Shown here: piece after piece, positions 42,279-51,161 of the stretch
Layout of the letters: every line of letters starts with the position of its first letter
Position numbering within the stretch: the stretch's first letter is position 1
Source: Streptomyces fulvoviolaceus
GTDB taxonomy: Bacteria; Actinomycetota; Actinomycetes; Streptomycetales; Streptomycetaceae
Direction of reading: 5' to 3'
Length of the DNA: 64,000 nt
NCBI RefSeq assembly: GCF_000718165.1
Contig: NZ_JOEY01000007.1
Coordinates: 1 to 64,000 of the forward strand
Made by a program: the position numbers and the translations under genes
Notes under the pieces: generated by a model
Told to the model about the DNA's origin: nothing
What the model saw: the letters and a program-made list of their open reading frames with translations, nothing else
The model's database searches: none

Positions 42279-44906
42279 ATGTCCCCAGACCTCCGCAGCC
42301 CAGCCCCGGTGGCCTCGCCACCAGGGCGCACGAGACTGCCCCTCACCCGGGCACTGCTGATCGTCGCCGCCCTCGTCGGGACGGCGCTCACCGTGCCGCA
42401 GTCCGCCCAGGCGGCCACCCAGACCTACACCGTGGACCTCGGCACGACCACCGGATCCGTCCTGCACGGCTCGAACGGCGCGCTCTACGGGCAGAGCGAC
42501 GACGGCGTCCCCGGTGACAACCTGCTGGCACCGCTGAAGCTCACCACCGGTTCCCAGAAGCCCCCGAACGGAGCGCAGCACCCCAACGGCGACATCCTGG
42601 ATGTGGCCCCGTCGTTCTTCCGCAACGGCGGCGGGACGATGTACACCAACATCCAGGACATGTACTCGGACTGGCCGTACCAGAACCTGGGCATGAGCGA
42701 CTACCTCGCCAAGGTCGACAGCGCGGTCAACGCCGTCAAGGCGACCTCGTACGCGAGCAAGGTGGTGTTCGTCCCGTTCAACGAGCCGGACGGCAACTGG
42801 TACACCGGCCTCAACAGTTCGGACACCAGCACCTACAACACCGCGCGCGACAACTTCCTCGCCGACTGGAAGACCGTCTACCAGCGGATACGCGCCGACT
42901 ATCCGGGCGCGAAGATCGGCGGTCCGAACAACGCGCTCTGGAACCAGAAGTTCTTCGGCGACTTCCTCACCTACGCCCGCGACAACAACGTCCTGCCGGA
43001 CGTCTTCACCTGGCACGAGCTGGGCCCGGGCTCACTCGCCGTCTACCGCGGCCACTACACCACGTACCGCTCCCTGGAGAGCGCCCGCGGCATCAGCCCC
43101 ATCACGATCAACGTCAACGAGTACGCCAACCGGCGCGACCTGTCGGTTCCCGGGCAGATGGTGCAGTGGGCCGCGATGTTCGAGGACACCAAGGTCTACG
43201 CGCAGCAGCCGTACTGGGACATCGCCGGCAACATGGACGGCAACACCGTCCAGACCAACATCCCCAACGGCACGTGGTGGTTCTGGCGTTGGTACGCCGG
43301 GATGACGGGACAGACCGTCAAGGCGACCCCGCCGCAGGCCAACGTGCAGGACACCCTGCAGGGCATGGCCTCGCTGGACACCGGCCGCAAGCAGGCGCAG
43401 GTGATCGTCGGCGGCTCCGCCACGGACACCAACGTGGTGATCAACAACATCCCGAGCGCCACCTTCGGCAGCAAGGTCGAGGTCACCGTCCAGGCCCTGG
43501 ACTGGAGCGGTTACGAGGGCGCCTCCGCACCGCCGCGCACCATCTCCCGCACCGCGTACACCCCGTCGAGCGGCTCCGTCACGGTGCCGCTGACCGGCCT
43601 GAACGCCATGTCCGCCTACCGCGTCACGGTCACCCCGAACGGCGGCGGCACCGCCACCGCGCCCAGCGTGCCGTGGAGCGCCTCCTACGAGGCGGAGAAC
43701 GCCGCCATCACCAACGGCACCGTCGTCACCCAGGCCACCGGCGACACCTGGGACAACGCCCAGAAGTACGCCACCTCCGGCACCAAGGACGTCGGCTACC
43801 TGTCCCAGAGCGACAGCAAGGTCGCCTTCACGGTCAACGCCCCCTCCGCCGGCACCTACAACCTGCGGATCTTCTACGGCAACCAGAACGGCGCACCCTC
43901 CCAGCAGGCCCTGCGCATCGACGGCGCCAACCCGAAGTTCGTGACCTACCCGTCGACGCTGAACTGGCAGTACCGCTCCACGGTCACCGTCCCGGTCAGC
44001 CTGAGCGCAGGCAGCCACACCGTCTCGCTCGCCGTCACGGACCCGACGCTGGGCACCTCCGCCGGGCAGGTCACCCTCGACAAGATCGACCTCACCGCCG
44101 TCCCGAGCACCCCGGAGACGGTGTACGAGGCGACGTTCGCCGACATCAGCGGCAACCCGTCCTTCTCGTACACGGACGTCGGCGAGACCGGCACCGGGCG
44201 GCTCGTCATGGCCTCCGGCGACAAGGCCACCTTCGACGCCTACGCCCCGGTCGACGGCTACTACACCGTCAAGACCGACTACACGTCCGCCGGCGGCAGC
44301 ACCGCCCTCGCCCTGAACGGCACCACGGTCGCCACCTACGGCTCCTCCGGCGGCGCCGCCACCACGTCCAGCAGCCGGCTGTACCTGTCGGCCGGCATCA
44401 ACCGGATCGCCGTCAGCCCGAACAGCGGCACCTCGCTCATCCTGCGCAACGTGAAGGTGGCCGGCGCCGGCAGCACCACCGGCGTCACCAAGTACGAGGC
44501 CGAGAGCGCCACCCTGGCCGGCCAGGCCGCGGCCCAGTCCGACACCTGGGCCTCCGGCGGCAAGAACGTCGGCTACGTCGGCAACGGAAGCGGGAACACG
44601 CTCACCTTCGCGGGCGTCAGTGCCTCCGCGGCCGGCCGCTACACGGTCGTAGTCCACTACGCCCACAACGACCGGGCGGGCTCCGGCAACTACAACACCA
44701 ACGTCGAGTCGCGCACCGCGCAGCTGTCGATCAACGGCGGCACCGCGACCACGATGACGTTCCGCAACACCTACAGCTGGAACGACTACTGGGCGCTGCC
44801 GACCACCATCAGCCTCAACTCCGGCACCAACACCCTGAAGTTCTCCAACCCGTCCGCCTGGGCGCCCGACATCGACTACATCGAGGTCGCCCCCGTGAAC
44901 GGCTGA
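42279..44906 (+). CDS. Secreted GH39-like glycoside hydrolase with C-terminal carbohydrate-binding modules
   Basis: 875 aa. A long signal peptide is cleaved around residue 45 (AQAA). The clan GH-A TIM barrel covers about 48-350, with the acid/base Glu169 (PFNEPDGNWY) and likely nucleophile Glu281 (INVNEYANRR). A small beta-domain reaches about 460. Three beta-sandwich modules follow at about 469-607, 615-728 and 738-872; the first and third start SYEAENA and KYEAESA, typical of CBM35/CBM6. Family placement (GH39) is by resemblance. It is extracellular and probably cuts a plant polysaccharide. A LacI operator lies directly upstream. Confidence 0.8.
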   Translation: MSPDLRSPAPVASPPGRTRLPLTRALLIVAALVGTALTVPQSAQAATQTYTVDLGTTTGSVLHGSNGALYGQSDDGVPGDNLLAPLKLTTGSQKPPNGAQHPNGDILDVAPSFFRNGGGTMYTNIQDMYSDWPYQNLGMSDYLAKVDSAVNAVKATSYASKVVFVPFNEPDGNWYTGLNSSDTSTYNTARDNFLADWKTVYQRIRADYPGAKIGGPNNALWNQKFFGDFLTYARDNNVLPDVFTWHELGPGSLAVYRGHYTTYRSLESARGISPITINVNEYANRRDLSVPGQMVQWAAMFEDTKVYAQQPYWDIAGNMDGNTVQTNIPNGTWWFWRWYAGMTGQTVKATPPQANVQDTLQGMASLDTGRKQAQVIVGGSATDTNVVINNIPSATFGSKVEVTVQALDWSGYEGASAPPRTISRTAYTPSSGSVTVPLTGLNAMSAYRVTVTPNGGGTATAPSVPWSASYEAENAAITNGTVVTQATGDTWDNAQKYATSGTKDVGYLSQSDSKVAFTVNAPSAGTYNLRIFYGNQNGAPSQQALRIDGANPKFVTYPSTLNWQYRSTVTVPVSLSAGSHTVSLAVTDPTLGTSAGQVTLDKIDLTAVPSTPETVYEATFADISGNPSFSYTDVGETGTGRLVMASGDKATFDAYAPVDGYYTVKTDYTSAGGSTALALNGTTVATYGSSGGAATTSSSRLYLSAGINRIAVSPNSGTSLILRNVKVAGAGSTTGVTKYEAESATLAGQAAAQSDTWASGGKNVGYVGNGSGNTLTFAGVSASAAGRYTVVVHYAHNDRAGSGNYNTNVESRTAQLSINGGTATTMTFRNTYSWNDYWALPTTISLNSGTNTLKFSNPSAWAPDIDYIEVAPVNG

Positions 44907-44924
44907 CCACCCTCCCCTTCCCCA

Positions 44925-44965
44925 GGGGCCGCCGCCGGACCGTGAACCGGGCCGGCGGCGGCCCC
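44925..44965 (+). terminator. Strong hairpin between the GH39-like and GH36 genes
   Basis: A perfect 14-bp stem, GGGGCCGCCGCCGG (44925-44938) with its complement (44952-44965), encloses a 13-nt loop 19 bp after the hydrolase stop. It has no U-tract. It could be a partial terminator or mRNA-stabilising structure that sets lower expression of the downstream GH36 gene. Confidence 0.65.
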
Positions 44966-45024
44966 GCCCCCGCCACCTGTCGCGGCCACCCGCCGCCCAG
45001 CCCGCACCAGACCGAAAGGCCGCC

Positions 45025-47160
45025 ATGCCGAGCATCGCCCACGACCCCGAGCACCGGCTGTGGGTCCTGTCCGGACCCGGCTCCAGCTACGTCCTTCACC
45101 TCGACGACGGCCACCGGCTGCGCGGCCTGCACTGGGGGCCCGTCCTCACCCTCGAACAGGCCGCCTCCCTGCTGGAGCGGCCCGAGCCGGGACGCCGGTC
45201 CTTCGAGGACCCCGCCGACGGCACCCTGGACCTCGACACCGCGGGAGCCATGCGGTACGCCCACGCTGGCGTCCAGGTCCGCTTCCCCGACGGAGTACGC
45301 GACCTCAAGCCCCGCCTCATCGGGCACGAGCAGACCGAACACCCCGACGGAAGCACGGAGTTGGTGCTCCGATTCGCCGACCACCACTACCCGCTCACCC
45401 TGGACGCCCACTACCGCGTGCACCCCACGACCGACGTGATCGAGCGTCATCTCGTGCTCCGCCACACCGGCACCGACGCCGACGGACCGGTCACGGTCGT
45501 CCGCGCCGACTCGGCCACCTGGGTTCTTCCCCGACTGGGCGAGTACCGCCTAAGCCAGGTCCGCGGCCAGTGGTCGGCCGAGACCCAGCTCAACCGAACA
45601 CCGCTGCCGTACGGGGAGTTGGTGCTCACCAGCCGTCGCGGCAGCACCGGCCACCAGGCCAACCCGTGGGCCATGGTCGACGACGGCCGCACCGGCGAGG
45701 ACCACGGTGCCGTCTGGTCGTGCGCGCTCGCCTGGAGCGGCAGCTGGCGGCTGACCGCCCAGCGGCTGCCCACCGAGCGGGTCACGCTGTCGGCGGGCTT
45801 CGGCCACGACCCGGTCACCTGGGAGCTGCAGCCCGGCGGCGAGCTGACGACCCCGGTCTGCGCGGGCGCCTACACCGAGGGCGGCTTCGGCGCCGCCAGC
45901 CGCCTGTGGCACCGCCACGTCCTGGACCGGATCCTGCCCCACCCGGACGAGCTGCGGCCCGTGCTCTACAACTCCTGGGAGGCGACCGAGTTCGACATCG
46001 ACGTCACCGGGCAGATCGAGCTGGCCGAGAGGGCGGCGGCCCTCGGCGTCGAGTTGTTCGTCATGGACGACGGCTGGTTCGGCTCGCGCACCCACGACGC
46101 CGCCGGCCTCGGCGACTGGACCCCCAACCCGGCGCGCTTCCCCGACGGCCTCGGACCGCTGATCGACCGGGTGCACGACCTGGGCATGCAGTTCGGCCTG
46201 TGGGTCGAGCCCGAGATGGTCAACCGCGACAGCGACCTCTACCGCGCCCACCCCGACTGGGTCCTCCACCACCCGCACCGCCACCGCACCGAGCACCGCA
46301 ACCAGCTGGTGCTCAACCTCGCCCGCCCCGACGTCGCCGCCTGGCTGCACGGCCAGTTGGACGACCTGCTGACGAAGAACGCGATCGACTTCCTCAAGTG
46401 GGACATGAACCGCCCCTTCACCGAGGCCGGTTGGCCCGGCGCGGAGGCGGACCCGGACCGCCTGTGGATCGACCACGTACGCCATCTGTACGCGCTCCTC
46501 GACCGACTGCGCGCCGACCACCCCGGGCTGCGCATCGAGTCGTGCAGCAGCGGCGGCGGCCGCCTCGACCTCGGCATCCTCGCCCGCACCGACCAGGTGT
46601 GGACCTCGGACAACACCGACGCCCTGGACCGCATCGAGATCCAGCACGGCTTCTCCCAGCTGTACCCGGCGCGGGTCATGGGCGCCTGGGTCACCGACAG
46701 CCCCAACTCCTACACCGGCCGCAGCGCGCCGCTGGACTTCCGCTTCCACACGGCCATGACCGGCGTCCTGGGCATCGGCGGCGACCTGAACCGGTGGACC
46801 GAGGCCGAACTGGCGCGGGCCGCCGAACTCGTGGCCGCCTACAAGGGCGTACGACACCTGGTGCAGCTCGGTGAGCAGTACCGGCTGCGGCCCCTCGGGG
46901 ACGGCGAGCTGAGCGCCGTACAGTACGTGGCCCGCGACGGCAGGGAGTGCGCCGTGATCGCTCTGCGGCGCTCACGGCACTTCGGCCACCGCGAACGCTC
47001 CCTGCCCCTGCGCGCCCTCGACCCCGCGGCCCGTTACCGCGACACCGCCACCGGCACCCTCCACCACGGTGCCGTCCTGCTCAGCCAAGGCCTTCCGCTG
47101 GACCTGCCCGCCGACGACTGCGCCTCCGCACTCGTCCACCTGGTCCGCGAGCAGACCTGA
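45025..47160 (+). CDS. GH36 alpha-galactosidase
   Basis: 711 aa without a signal peptide, so intracellular. The GH36 fingerprint is clear: MDDGWFGSR (about 349-357), nucleophile Asp in KWDMNRPF (about 456-463), the SCSSGGGRLDLG segment, and the acid/base region TDQVWTSDNTDALD. It should remove terminal alpha-1,x-galactose from an imported oligosaccharide. A leading beta-sandwich domain covers about 1-320. It is the last gene of the plus-strand sugar cluster. Confidence 0.93.
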   Translation: MPSIAHDPEHRLWVLSGPGSSYVLHLDDGHRLRGLHWGPVLTLEQAASLLERPEPGRRSFEDPADGTLDLDTAGAMRYAHAGVQVRFPDGVRDLKPRLIGHEQTEHPDGSTELVLRFADHHYPLTLDAHYRVHPTTDVIERHLVLRHTGTDADGPVTVVRADSATWVLPRLGEYRLSQVRGQWSAETQLNRTPLPYGELVLTSRRGSTGHQANPWAMVDDGRTGEDHGAVWSCALAWSGSWRLTAQRLPTERVTLSAGFGHDPVTWELQPGGELTTPVCAGAYTEGGFGAASRLWHRHVLDRILPHPDELRPVLYNSWEATEFDIDVTGQIELAERAAALGVELFVMDDGWFGSRTHDAAGLGDWTPNPARFPDGLGPLIDRVHDLGMQFGLWVEPEMVNRDSDLYRAHPDWVLHHPHRHRTEHRNQLVLNLARPDVAAWLHGQLDDLLTKNAIDFLKWDMNRPFTEAGWPGAEADPDRLWIDHVRHLYALLDRLRADHPGLRIESCSSGGGRLDLGILARTDQVWTSDNTDALDRIEIQHGFSQLYPARVMGAWVTDSPNSYTGRSAPLDFRFHTAMTGVLGIGGDLNRWTEAELARAAELVAAYKGVRHLVQLGEQYRLRPLGDGELSAVQYVARDGRECAVIALRRSRHFGHRERSLPLRALDPAARYRDTATGTLHHGAVLLSQGLPLDLPADDCASALVHLVREQT

Positions 47161-47171
47161 CGGGAGACGCC

Positions 47172-47209
47172 CGCCTGCCCCGGAGCCGTCGGCGGCTCCG
47201 GGGCAGGCG
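47172..47209 (+). terminator. Rho-independent-like hairpin ending the GH36 transcript
   Basis: A perfect 17-bp G+C stem (47172-47188 with 47193-47209; GCCTGCCCCGGAGCCG and its complement) closes a 4-nt TCGG loop, 11 bp after the GH36 stop. There is no T-run, as is common in Streptomyces. Confidence 0.85.
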
Positions 47210-47305
47210 TGACTACGAGGCCTTCGTGGCTACGGGGCCGTCGTGACTACAGGGCCGTCGTGACTACAGGACCGTCGTGACTACAGGACCGTCGTGACTA
47301 CGGGA
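47208..47305. repeat. 17-bp tandem repeat, about 5-6 copies
   Basis: The unit CCGTCGTGACTACAGGG repeats with a 17-bp period at 47238, 47255, 47272 and 47289, with degenerate copies before (47221, 47208). It lies between two convergent genes and contains the stop codon of the 47298-47747 gene. 17 bp is not a multiple of 3, so it would shift frame if translated. Confidence 0.88.
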
Positions 47306-47747
47306 TCGAGACCCGGTAGACCCCGCTGGTGACGTCGGCCTCCGTGGGCGTGACGGTCACGCCGCCGAGGGACTGGGTCCGCCGAGGCGTCGCCGGGTCG
47401 TCCCAGTCGCACTTGTTGCCCTCCCACGCGGAGATGCCGTAGGTGGTGCCCGCGGTGACCTGGTAGTCGGTGCCGATGACGGGCCGGGGCCAGACACCGG
47501 AGACGTCGTACTCGCTCACGCACGTGACGGAGGTGCCGTCGTCGATCCGGAGACTGCCGAAGGACACGATGGAGGTGCCTTCCCCTCGGACCTGCGCGGG
47601 AACCTCGACGGTGAGCGAGGCCGTGGAGGCGGCGGACGCCGCGGGCGCCGCGACTAAAGCGGTGGCACCGGTGACGGTGAGCAGGGCGGTCAGACCGACG
47701 GAACGGGCCGTACGACGCGTGCGGGCGTCTGGGAGCGTGAGGCGCAT
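47298..47747 (-). CDS. Small secreted protein of unknown function
   Basis: 149 aa. A twin-Arg-containing N-terminus and hydrophobic core end in AAPAASA (cleavage near residue 39). The mature ~110 residues are strand-rich with two Cys (one in VTCVSEYD, one in NKCDWDD) that could form a disulfide. No family is recognised. The ATG has GGAGAAG upstream. Two TTGA-N4-TCAA boxes lie 64-110 bp upstream, which places it in the MarR regulon described here. Confidence 0.7.
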   Translation of the reverse strand: MRLTLPDARTRRTARSVGLTALLTVTGATALVAAPAASAASTASLTVEVPAQVRGEGTSIVSFGSLRIDDGTSVTCVSEYDVSGVWPRPVIGTDYQVTAGTTYGISAWEGNKCDWDDPATPRRTQSLGGVTVTPTEADVTSGVYRVSIP

Positions 47748-47810
47748 GTCTTCTCCAACTGGCTAGATACCCAAAGGGGATTGGCGTGTGGGACCAGAGA
47801 GCAAGATGTG

Positions 47811-47857
47811 TTGAACCATCAAGTCAAAGGTCTAGAGCCTGTGATTTGAACCGTCAA
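47811..47857. promoter_or_regulatory. Two MarR-type boxes upstream of the small secreted protein gene
   Basis: TTGA-ACCA-TCAA at 47811-47822 and TTGA-ACCG-TCAA at 47846-47857, with centres 35 bp apart. The same palindrome core occurs at 49808 and at 52250-52318. Confidence 0.65.
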
Positions 47858-47898
47858 GCAAAGGCGGGACTGATGGCTTGAACTCTCCCGCGCGAACG

Positions 47899-49032
47899 TC
47901 AGCCCTGGGTGCCGTTCTGGTCGACGGGGTAGAGGCCGAGCGTGTCCTCGGGGTCGGCCGGGCGCACGCCCTGGACCTCGCCGACGTACAGGGTGATGCG
48001 CCTCTTGTAGCGGTCGAGCGCGGTGCGGTCGCTCATGAACTCGCTGAGGCCGAGCGGGTTCATGTTCTCGTAGTCGAAGATTCCCTTGCGCCCGGCCGGC
48101 GCCGCGACGTCGCCGCGTACGCTCCAGATCCCGAAGTCGGTCATGTTCTTCTGGGTCTGCTGGGAAAGCGCCCAGCTCAGGTAGAGCTTGGCGGCCGCCT
48201 TGTGCGGGGCGTCCTTCAGGATGGCGCCGGTCTGCGCCCAGGCGAGCCAGGGGCTCTTCTCCGGGATTGTCTGCTGCGCCAGGCCGGGCGTGGCTCCGGT
48301 GGTGCCGAAGGTGGCCTCGTAGTCGCCGGTGCCGATCAGGTGGGCGGAGTCGCGGACGAACGTGGGGTTCTGGGCCAGCAGCTTCTTGACGTAGTCGAAG
48401 CCGTACTTGTCGGTGAGCTGCTTCCAGTAGTAGAGGACGGCGTCGTCGTCGTTGGGGTACGAGAAGACGAGCTTGTTCTTGAATTCCGGCTTCAGGAAGT
48501 CCGTGGCCTCCACCGGCGCCCCGTCTCCGAGCCTGGTCGCCGTGACGTTGGAGAAGCCGAAGAAGAAGAGGCCGGTGTAGTAGCCGTCCTTGTCCTTGAC
48601 CTGGTTGTAGACCTTGTCCCAGCCGACCGGCCTGTACTTCTCCAGGACGCCCTCGTCCTTCCAGCGCGTGTAGTCGTCGAAGGTCTGGAGATGGACGACG
48701 TCCGCGACGACATGGTGCTCGTCGACCTGGTTGTCGATACGGGGACCGTGGTGCGAGCTGTAGTCGACGACCATGTCGACCTTCATCTTCGGGAACTGCT
48801 TGACGAAGGCGTCCTTGAGGAAGTCGTCCTGGCCCGGCTTGCTGCCGCCGGCGTAGACGGTGAGGGCCCCGCCCTCGGCGACAGCCTGCTGGTACAGCTT
48901 CTGCAACTGGGCTTCCTCGCTGGGGCCCTTGGTGGTGCCCTTGGAGGGCTCGGCCGTCGCCACGGCGGTGCCGCTCGCGGCCAGTACGCCGAGCGTGAGG
49001 GCTCCGATCCATGTCCTGCGGGTGGACTTCAC
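47899..49032 (-). CDS. Orphan ABC-type substrate-binding protein (iron/polyamine-binding class)
   Basis: 377 aa. A Sec signal peptide (RRTWIGALTLGVLAASG...) lacks a lipobox Cys. The body resembles Fe(III)- or spermidine-type family 6/11 binding proteins (GALTVYAGGSKPGQDDFLKDAFVKQFP, and a C-terminal KAAAKLYLSWALS). GTG 49032 has GAAGGAG upstream; the frame upstream of it is repeat-derived. No permease or ATPase is adjacent. It follows the NTF2-like gene by 59 bp in the same direction and shares its MarR-controlled region. The ligand is unknown. Confidence 0.8.
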   Translation of the reverse strand: MKSTRRTWIGALTLGVLAASGTAVATAEPSKGTTKGPSEEAQLQKLYQQAVAEGGALTVYAGGSKPGQDDFLKDAFVKQFPKMKVDMVVDYSSHHGPRIDNQVDEHHVVADVVHLQTFDDYTRWKDEGVLEKYRPVGWDKVYNQVKDKDGYYTGLFFFGFSNVTATRLGDGAPVEATDFLKPEFKNKLVFSYPNDDDAVLYYWKQLTDKYGFDYVKKLLAQNPTFVRDSAHLIGTGDYEATFGTTGATPGLAQQTIPEKSPWLAWAQTGAILKDAPHKAAAKLYLSWALSQQTQKNMTDFGIWSVRGDVAAPAGRKGIFDYENMNPLGLSEFMSDRTALDRYKRRITLYVGEVQGVRPADPEDTLGLYPVDQNGTQG

Positions 49033-49069
49033 AACAGCTCCTTCGTGGTGGGGTCGGCCGGACTTAGCT

Positions 49070-49096
49070 CGCTTCACTCGCTTCACTCGCTTCACT
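49070..49096. repeat. 9-bp tandem repeat, three copies
   Basis: CGCTTCACT occurs three times without a gap, between the NTF2-like and binding-protein genes, and includes the stop codon of the NTF2-like gene. On the coding strand it reads AGTGAAGCG; each unit contains an in-frame TGA. Confidence 0.85.
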
Positions 49097-49754
49097 CGGC
49101 GAAGACGTACTGCTCGACGATCAGCCCCTTCTCTCGCCTCATGAAGGTGACCGTCCGGCTGCCGAGGGCGGAGCCGTGGATGACGCAACTCCATCCCGGA
49201 TACACGCCGGCGGCGCGCCTGAGGCCCTCGTCGTCAGGGTTGGTGAGGGTGAGCGTGGGGCGCGCGGTCGGCCGGGGCGCTTCCTCGGCGGGCAGTTCCC
49301 GCATGAAGAGGATTTCGCGGATGATCTGTCCGCCCTGCCACTGCGCGACGGTCGCCATCCGGACCCCCATGGTGGGGATGCCGCCGATGGTGGCCGTCCA
49401 GTCGCCCCGCGCCACATTGGGCTGATGGGTGACGACGAGGGCGTCGGGGGCTTCCACCTGGAACTGGTGCATGGCCTCGATGTGCGGCTCGACGCCCTCG
49501 GTGCGCACCCCGCCCCACTCCACGACGACAGCGGCGGCGTGGTAGTGCCGCTGCATGTCCATGTCCTTGTTGTTCCAGGCGACGAAGTCCGCGATGTGGA
49601 AGTCCTTCGTGTTCTCCAACTCCTGCTGGAATCTGCTCCTTTGACGCCCCGACGAGGGCGACGCCACCGCCGGTGTGGCGAGTGCCGGGACGGCCAGCGC
49701 CGGGACGCCGATCGCTGTGGCTCCGAGCAATCCCCTGCGGGTGAGATCTGCCAT
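49092..49754 (-). CDS. Tat-exported NTF2/SnoaL-like protein
   Basis: 220 aa. A Tat signal (LTRRGLLGATAIG, 4-16) is followed by an NTF2-like domain (about 50-150: FVAWNNKDMDMQRHYHAAAVVVEWGG) of the SnoaL/ester-cyclase type. ATG 49754 has AGGAGG five bases upstream and places the twin Arg correctly; the ATG eight codons earlier would not. Divergent from the MarR gene across a palindromic operator. Function unknown; perhaps a lyase or binding protein acting on an aromatic compound, by analogy with the dioxygenase in the same regulon. Confidence 0.75.
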   Translation of the reverse strand: MADLTRRGLLGATAIGVPALAVPALATPAVASPSSGRQRSRFQQELENTKDFHIADFVAWNNKDMDMQRHYHAAAVVVEWGGVRTEGVEPHIEAMHQFQVEAPDALVVTHQPNVARGDWTATIGGIPTMGVRMATVAQWQGGQIIREILFMRELPAEEAPRPTARPTLTLTNPDDEGLRRAAGVYPGWSCVIHGSALGSRTVTFMRREKGLIVEQYVFAE

Positions 49755-49807
49755 TTTTCCTCCTGTGATGGAAACCATGATTTAAAGGATGAAAACGGTT
49801 GCATTTG

Positions 49808-49823
49808 ACTTGATGCGTCAAGT
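49808..49823. promoter_or_regulatory. MarR operator between the marR-like gene and the NTF2-like gene
   Basis: ACTTGA-TGCG-TCAAGT is a perfect 6-bp-arm palindrome, 14 bp before the regulator ATG at 49837. Because it is in the divergent gap it can control both genes. The same core occurs upstream of two other transcription units in this window. Confidence 0.8.
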
Positions 49824-49836
49824 TATCGTTGGGCAC

Positions 49837-50319
49837 ATGAGCGACGATGAGCCACGCTGGCTGAACACCGACGAGAACGAGGCCTGGCTGGCCCTCGCCC
49901 GCACGCTGATGCGGCTTCCGGCCGCGTTGGACACACAGCTCCAGCGGGATCAGGGCATCACCCACTTCGAGTACCAGGTGCTGGCCGGGCTCTCCATGTC
50001 GCCGGAGCACAACCTGCGGATGAGCGAACTGGCCCTGTTCGCGGACGGGTCGCTCTCCCGGCTGTCCCACGTGGTCAAGCGGCTGGAGCGGCGGGGGTGG
50101 GTCTACCGCACCCCGGATCCGGACGACGGGCGCTACACTCGCGCGTTCCTCACCGACGACGGCTGGCAGAAGGTCGTGGAAGCCGCGCCCGGCCATGTCG
50201 CCGAGGTGCGCCGCCTGGTCTTCGACCCGCTGACCAAGGCCCAGCAGAAGCAGCTGCGGGACATCGGTCGCCGTATCACCAACGCGATCGGCGCGGAGGA
50301 CACCTGCCCCGACCAGTAG
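49837..50319 (+). CDS. MarR-family transcriptional regulator
   Basis: 160 aa. The winged HTH contains HNLRMSELALFADGSLSRLSHVVKRLERRGWVYR and the wing DPDDGRYTRAFLTDDG, typical of MarR. ATG 49837 is chosen because the longer frame (from 49789) would run through the operator palindrome. Likely an autoregulated repressor responding to a phenolic or oxidant. Confidence 0.92.
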   Translation: MSDDEPRWLNTDENEAWLALARTLMRLPAALDTQLQRDQGITHFEYQVLAGLSMSPEHNLRMSELALFADGSLSRLSHVVKRLERRGWVYRTPDPDDGRYTRAFLTDDGWQKVVEAAPGHVAEVRRLVFDPLTKAQQKQLRDIGRRITNAIGAEDTCPDQ

Positions 50320-50346
50320 GACAGACACGGGTGGTGTGAGGGGTGA

Positions 50347-51126
50347 TCAGCCGATCTGGACGGACCGCTTGGCCATCCCCAGCCAGAAGCCCTCGATGAC
50401 ACTGCGCTGGGTGTCCAGTTCGTCGAGTCCGGCGCCGAGGGCGACGAACAGGGGCGCCAGGTGGTCGCTGCGCGGATGGGCGAGCCGGCTCGACGGCGCC
50501 TTGCGCTCGAAGTCCAGCAGGCCGTCGAGGTCATGGGCACCCAGGACCTCACTGCCCCAGGCGTCGAACTCGGCCATCGCGGAGTGGACCCGGTTCTCCA
50601 TGTTCATGGCGCGGAAGTTGTGGGTGAAGAACCCGCTGCCCATGATGAGCACGCCCTCGTCACGCAGCGGAGCGAGCTTGCGGCCCATGTCCACCAGCCG
50701 ACGCGGGTCGAGCGTGGGCAGGGAGACCTGCAGGACCGGGATGTCGGCGTCGGGGTACATCTCCTTCAACGGCACGTACGCACCGTGATCCAGGCCGCGT
50801 TCGGGAAAGTCCTGCGTCGGCATGCCCGGGGTGCGCAGCAACTTACGGACCCTGTCCGCAAGTTCCGGGGCACCGGGCGTGGGATAGGTGACCTGGTAGT
50901 AGTGCTCGGGGAGGCCGTGGAAGTCGTAGATCAACGGGACGGTGGTCGTGGCGCCGATCGCGAGCGGCGCGTCCTCCCAGTGCGCCGAGATCATCAGAAT
51001 GGCCTTCGGCCTGGGCAGCTCGCCGGACCACGCGGCCAGTTGGGCGGGCCAGAGCGGGTCGTCGGCCAACAGCGGGGCGCCGTGTGAGACGTAGATCGCG
51101 GGCATTCGTTCGGCTGTGCCGGTCAT
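50347..51126 (-). CDS. LigB/YgiD-type extradiol dioxygenase (class III)
   Basis: 259 aa. The family pattern is clear: N-terminal YVSHGAPLL with one metal His, ISAHWED (second His), GLDHGAYVPLKEM, MGSGFFTHNF, and HPRSDHLAPLFVALGAG near the C-terminus. The closest class is 4,5-DOPA extradiol dioxygenase (DODA/YgiD), a non-heme iron or zinc enzyme cleaving catechols. ATG 51126 has AAGGAA upstream. It lies 135 bp after the reductase gene in the same direction, across a 48-bp repeat. Confidence 0.88.
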   Translation of the reverse strand: MTGTAERMPAIYVSHGAPLLADDPLWPAQLAAWSGELPRPKAILMISAHWEDAPLAIGATTTVPLIYDFHGLPEHYYQVTYPTPGAPELADRVRKLLRTPGMPTQDFPERGLDHGAYVPLKEMYPDADIPVLQVSLPTLDPRRLVDMGRKLAPLRDEGVLIMGSGFFTHNFRAMNMENRVHSAMAEFDAWGSEVLGAHDLDGLLDFERKAPSSRLAHPRSDHLAPLFVALGAGLDELDTQRSVIEGFWLGMAKRSVQIG

Positions 51127-51161
51127 GTCGGTTCCTTGAAACACTGTCGGCCGCGAGAGTG

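Noticed and set aside
43032..45035. Open frame of 667 codons on the minus strand
   Set aside because: Antisense to the GH39-like gene; Gly/Val/Arg-rich with no motifs.
47208..47305. Possible CRISPR array
   Set aside because: The 17-bp units are directly tandem with no spacers, so this is a minisatellite. No cas genes are in the window.
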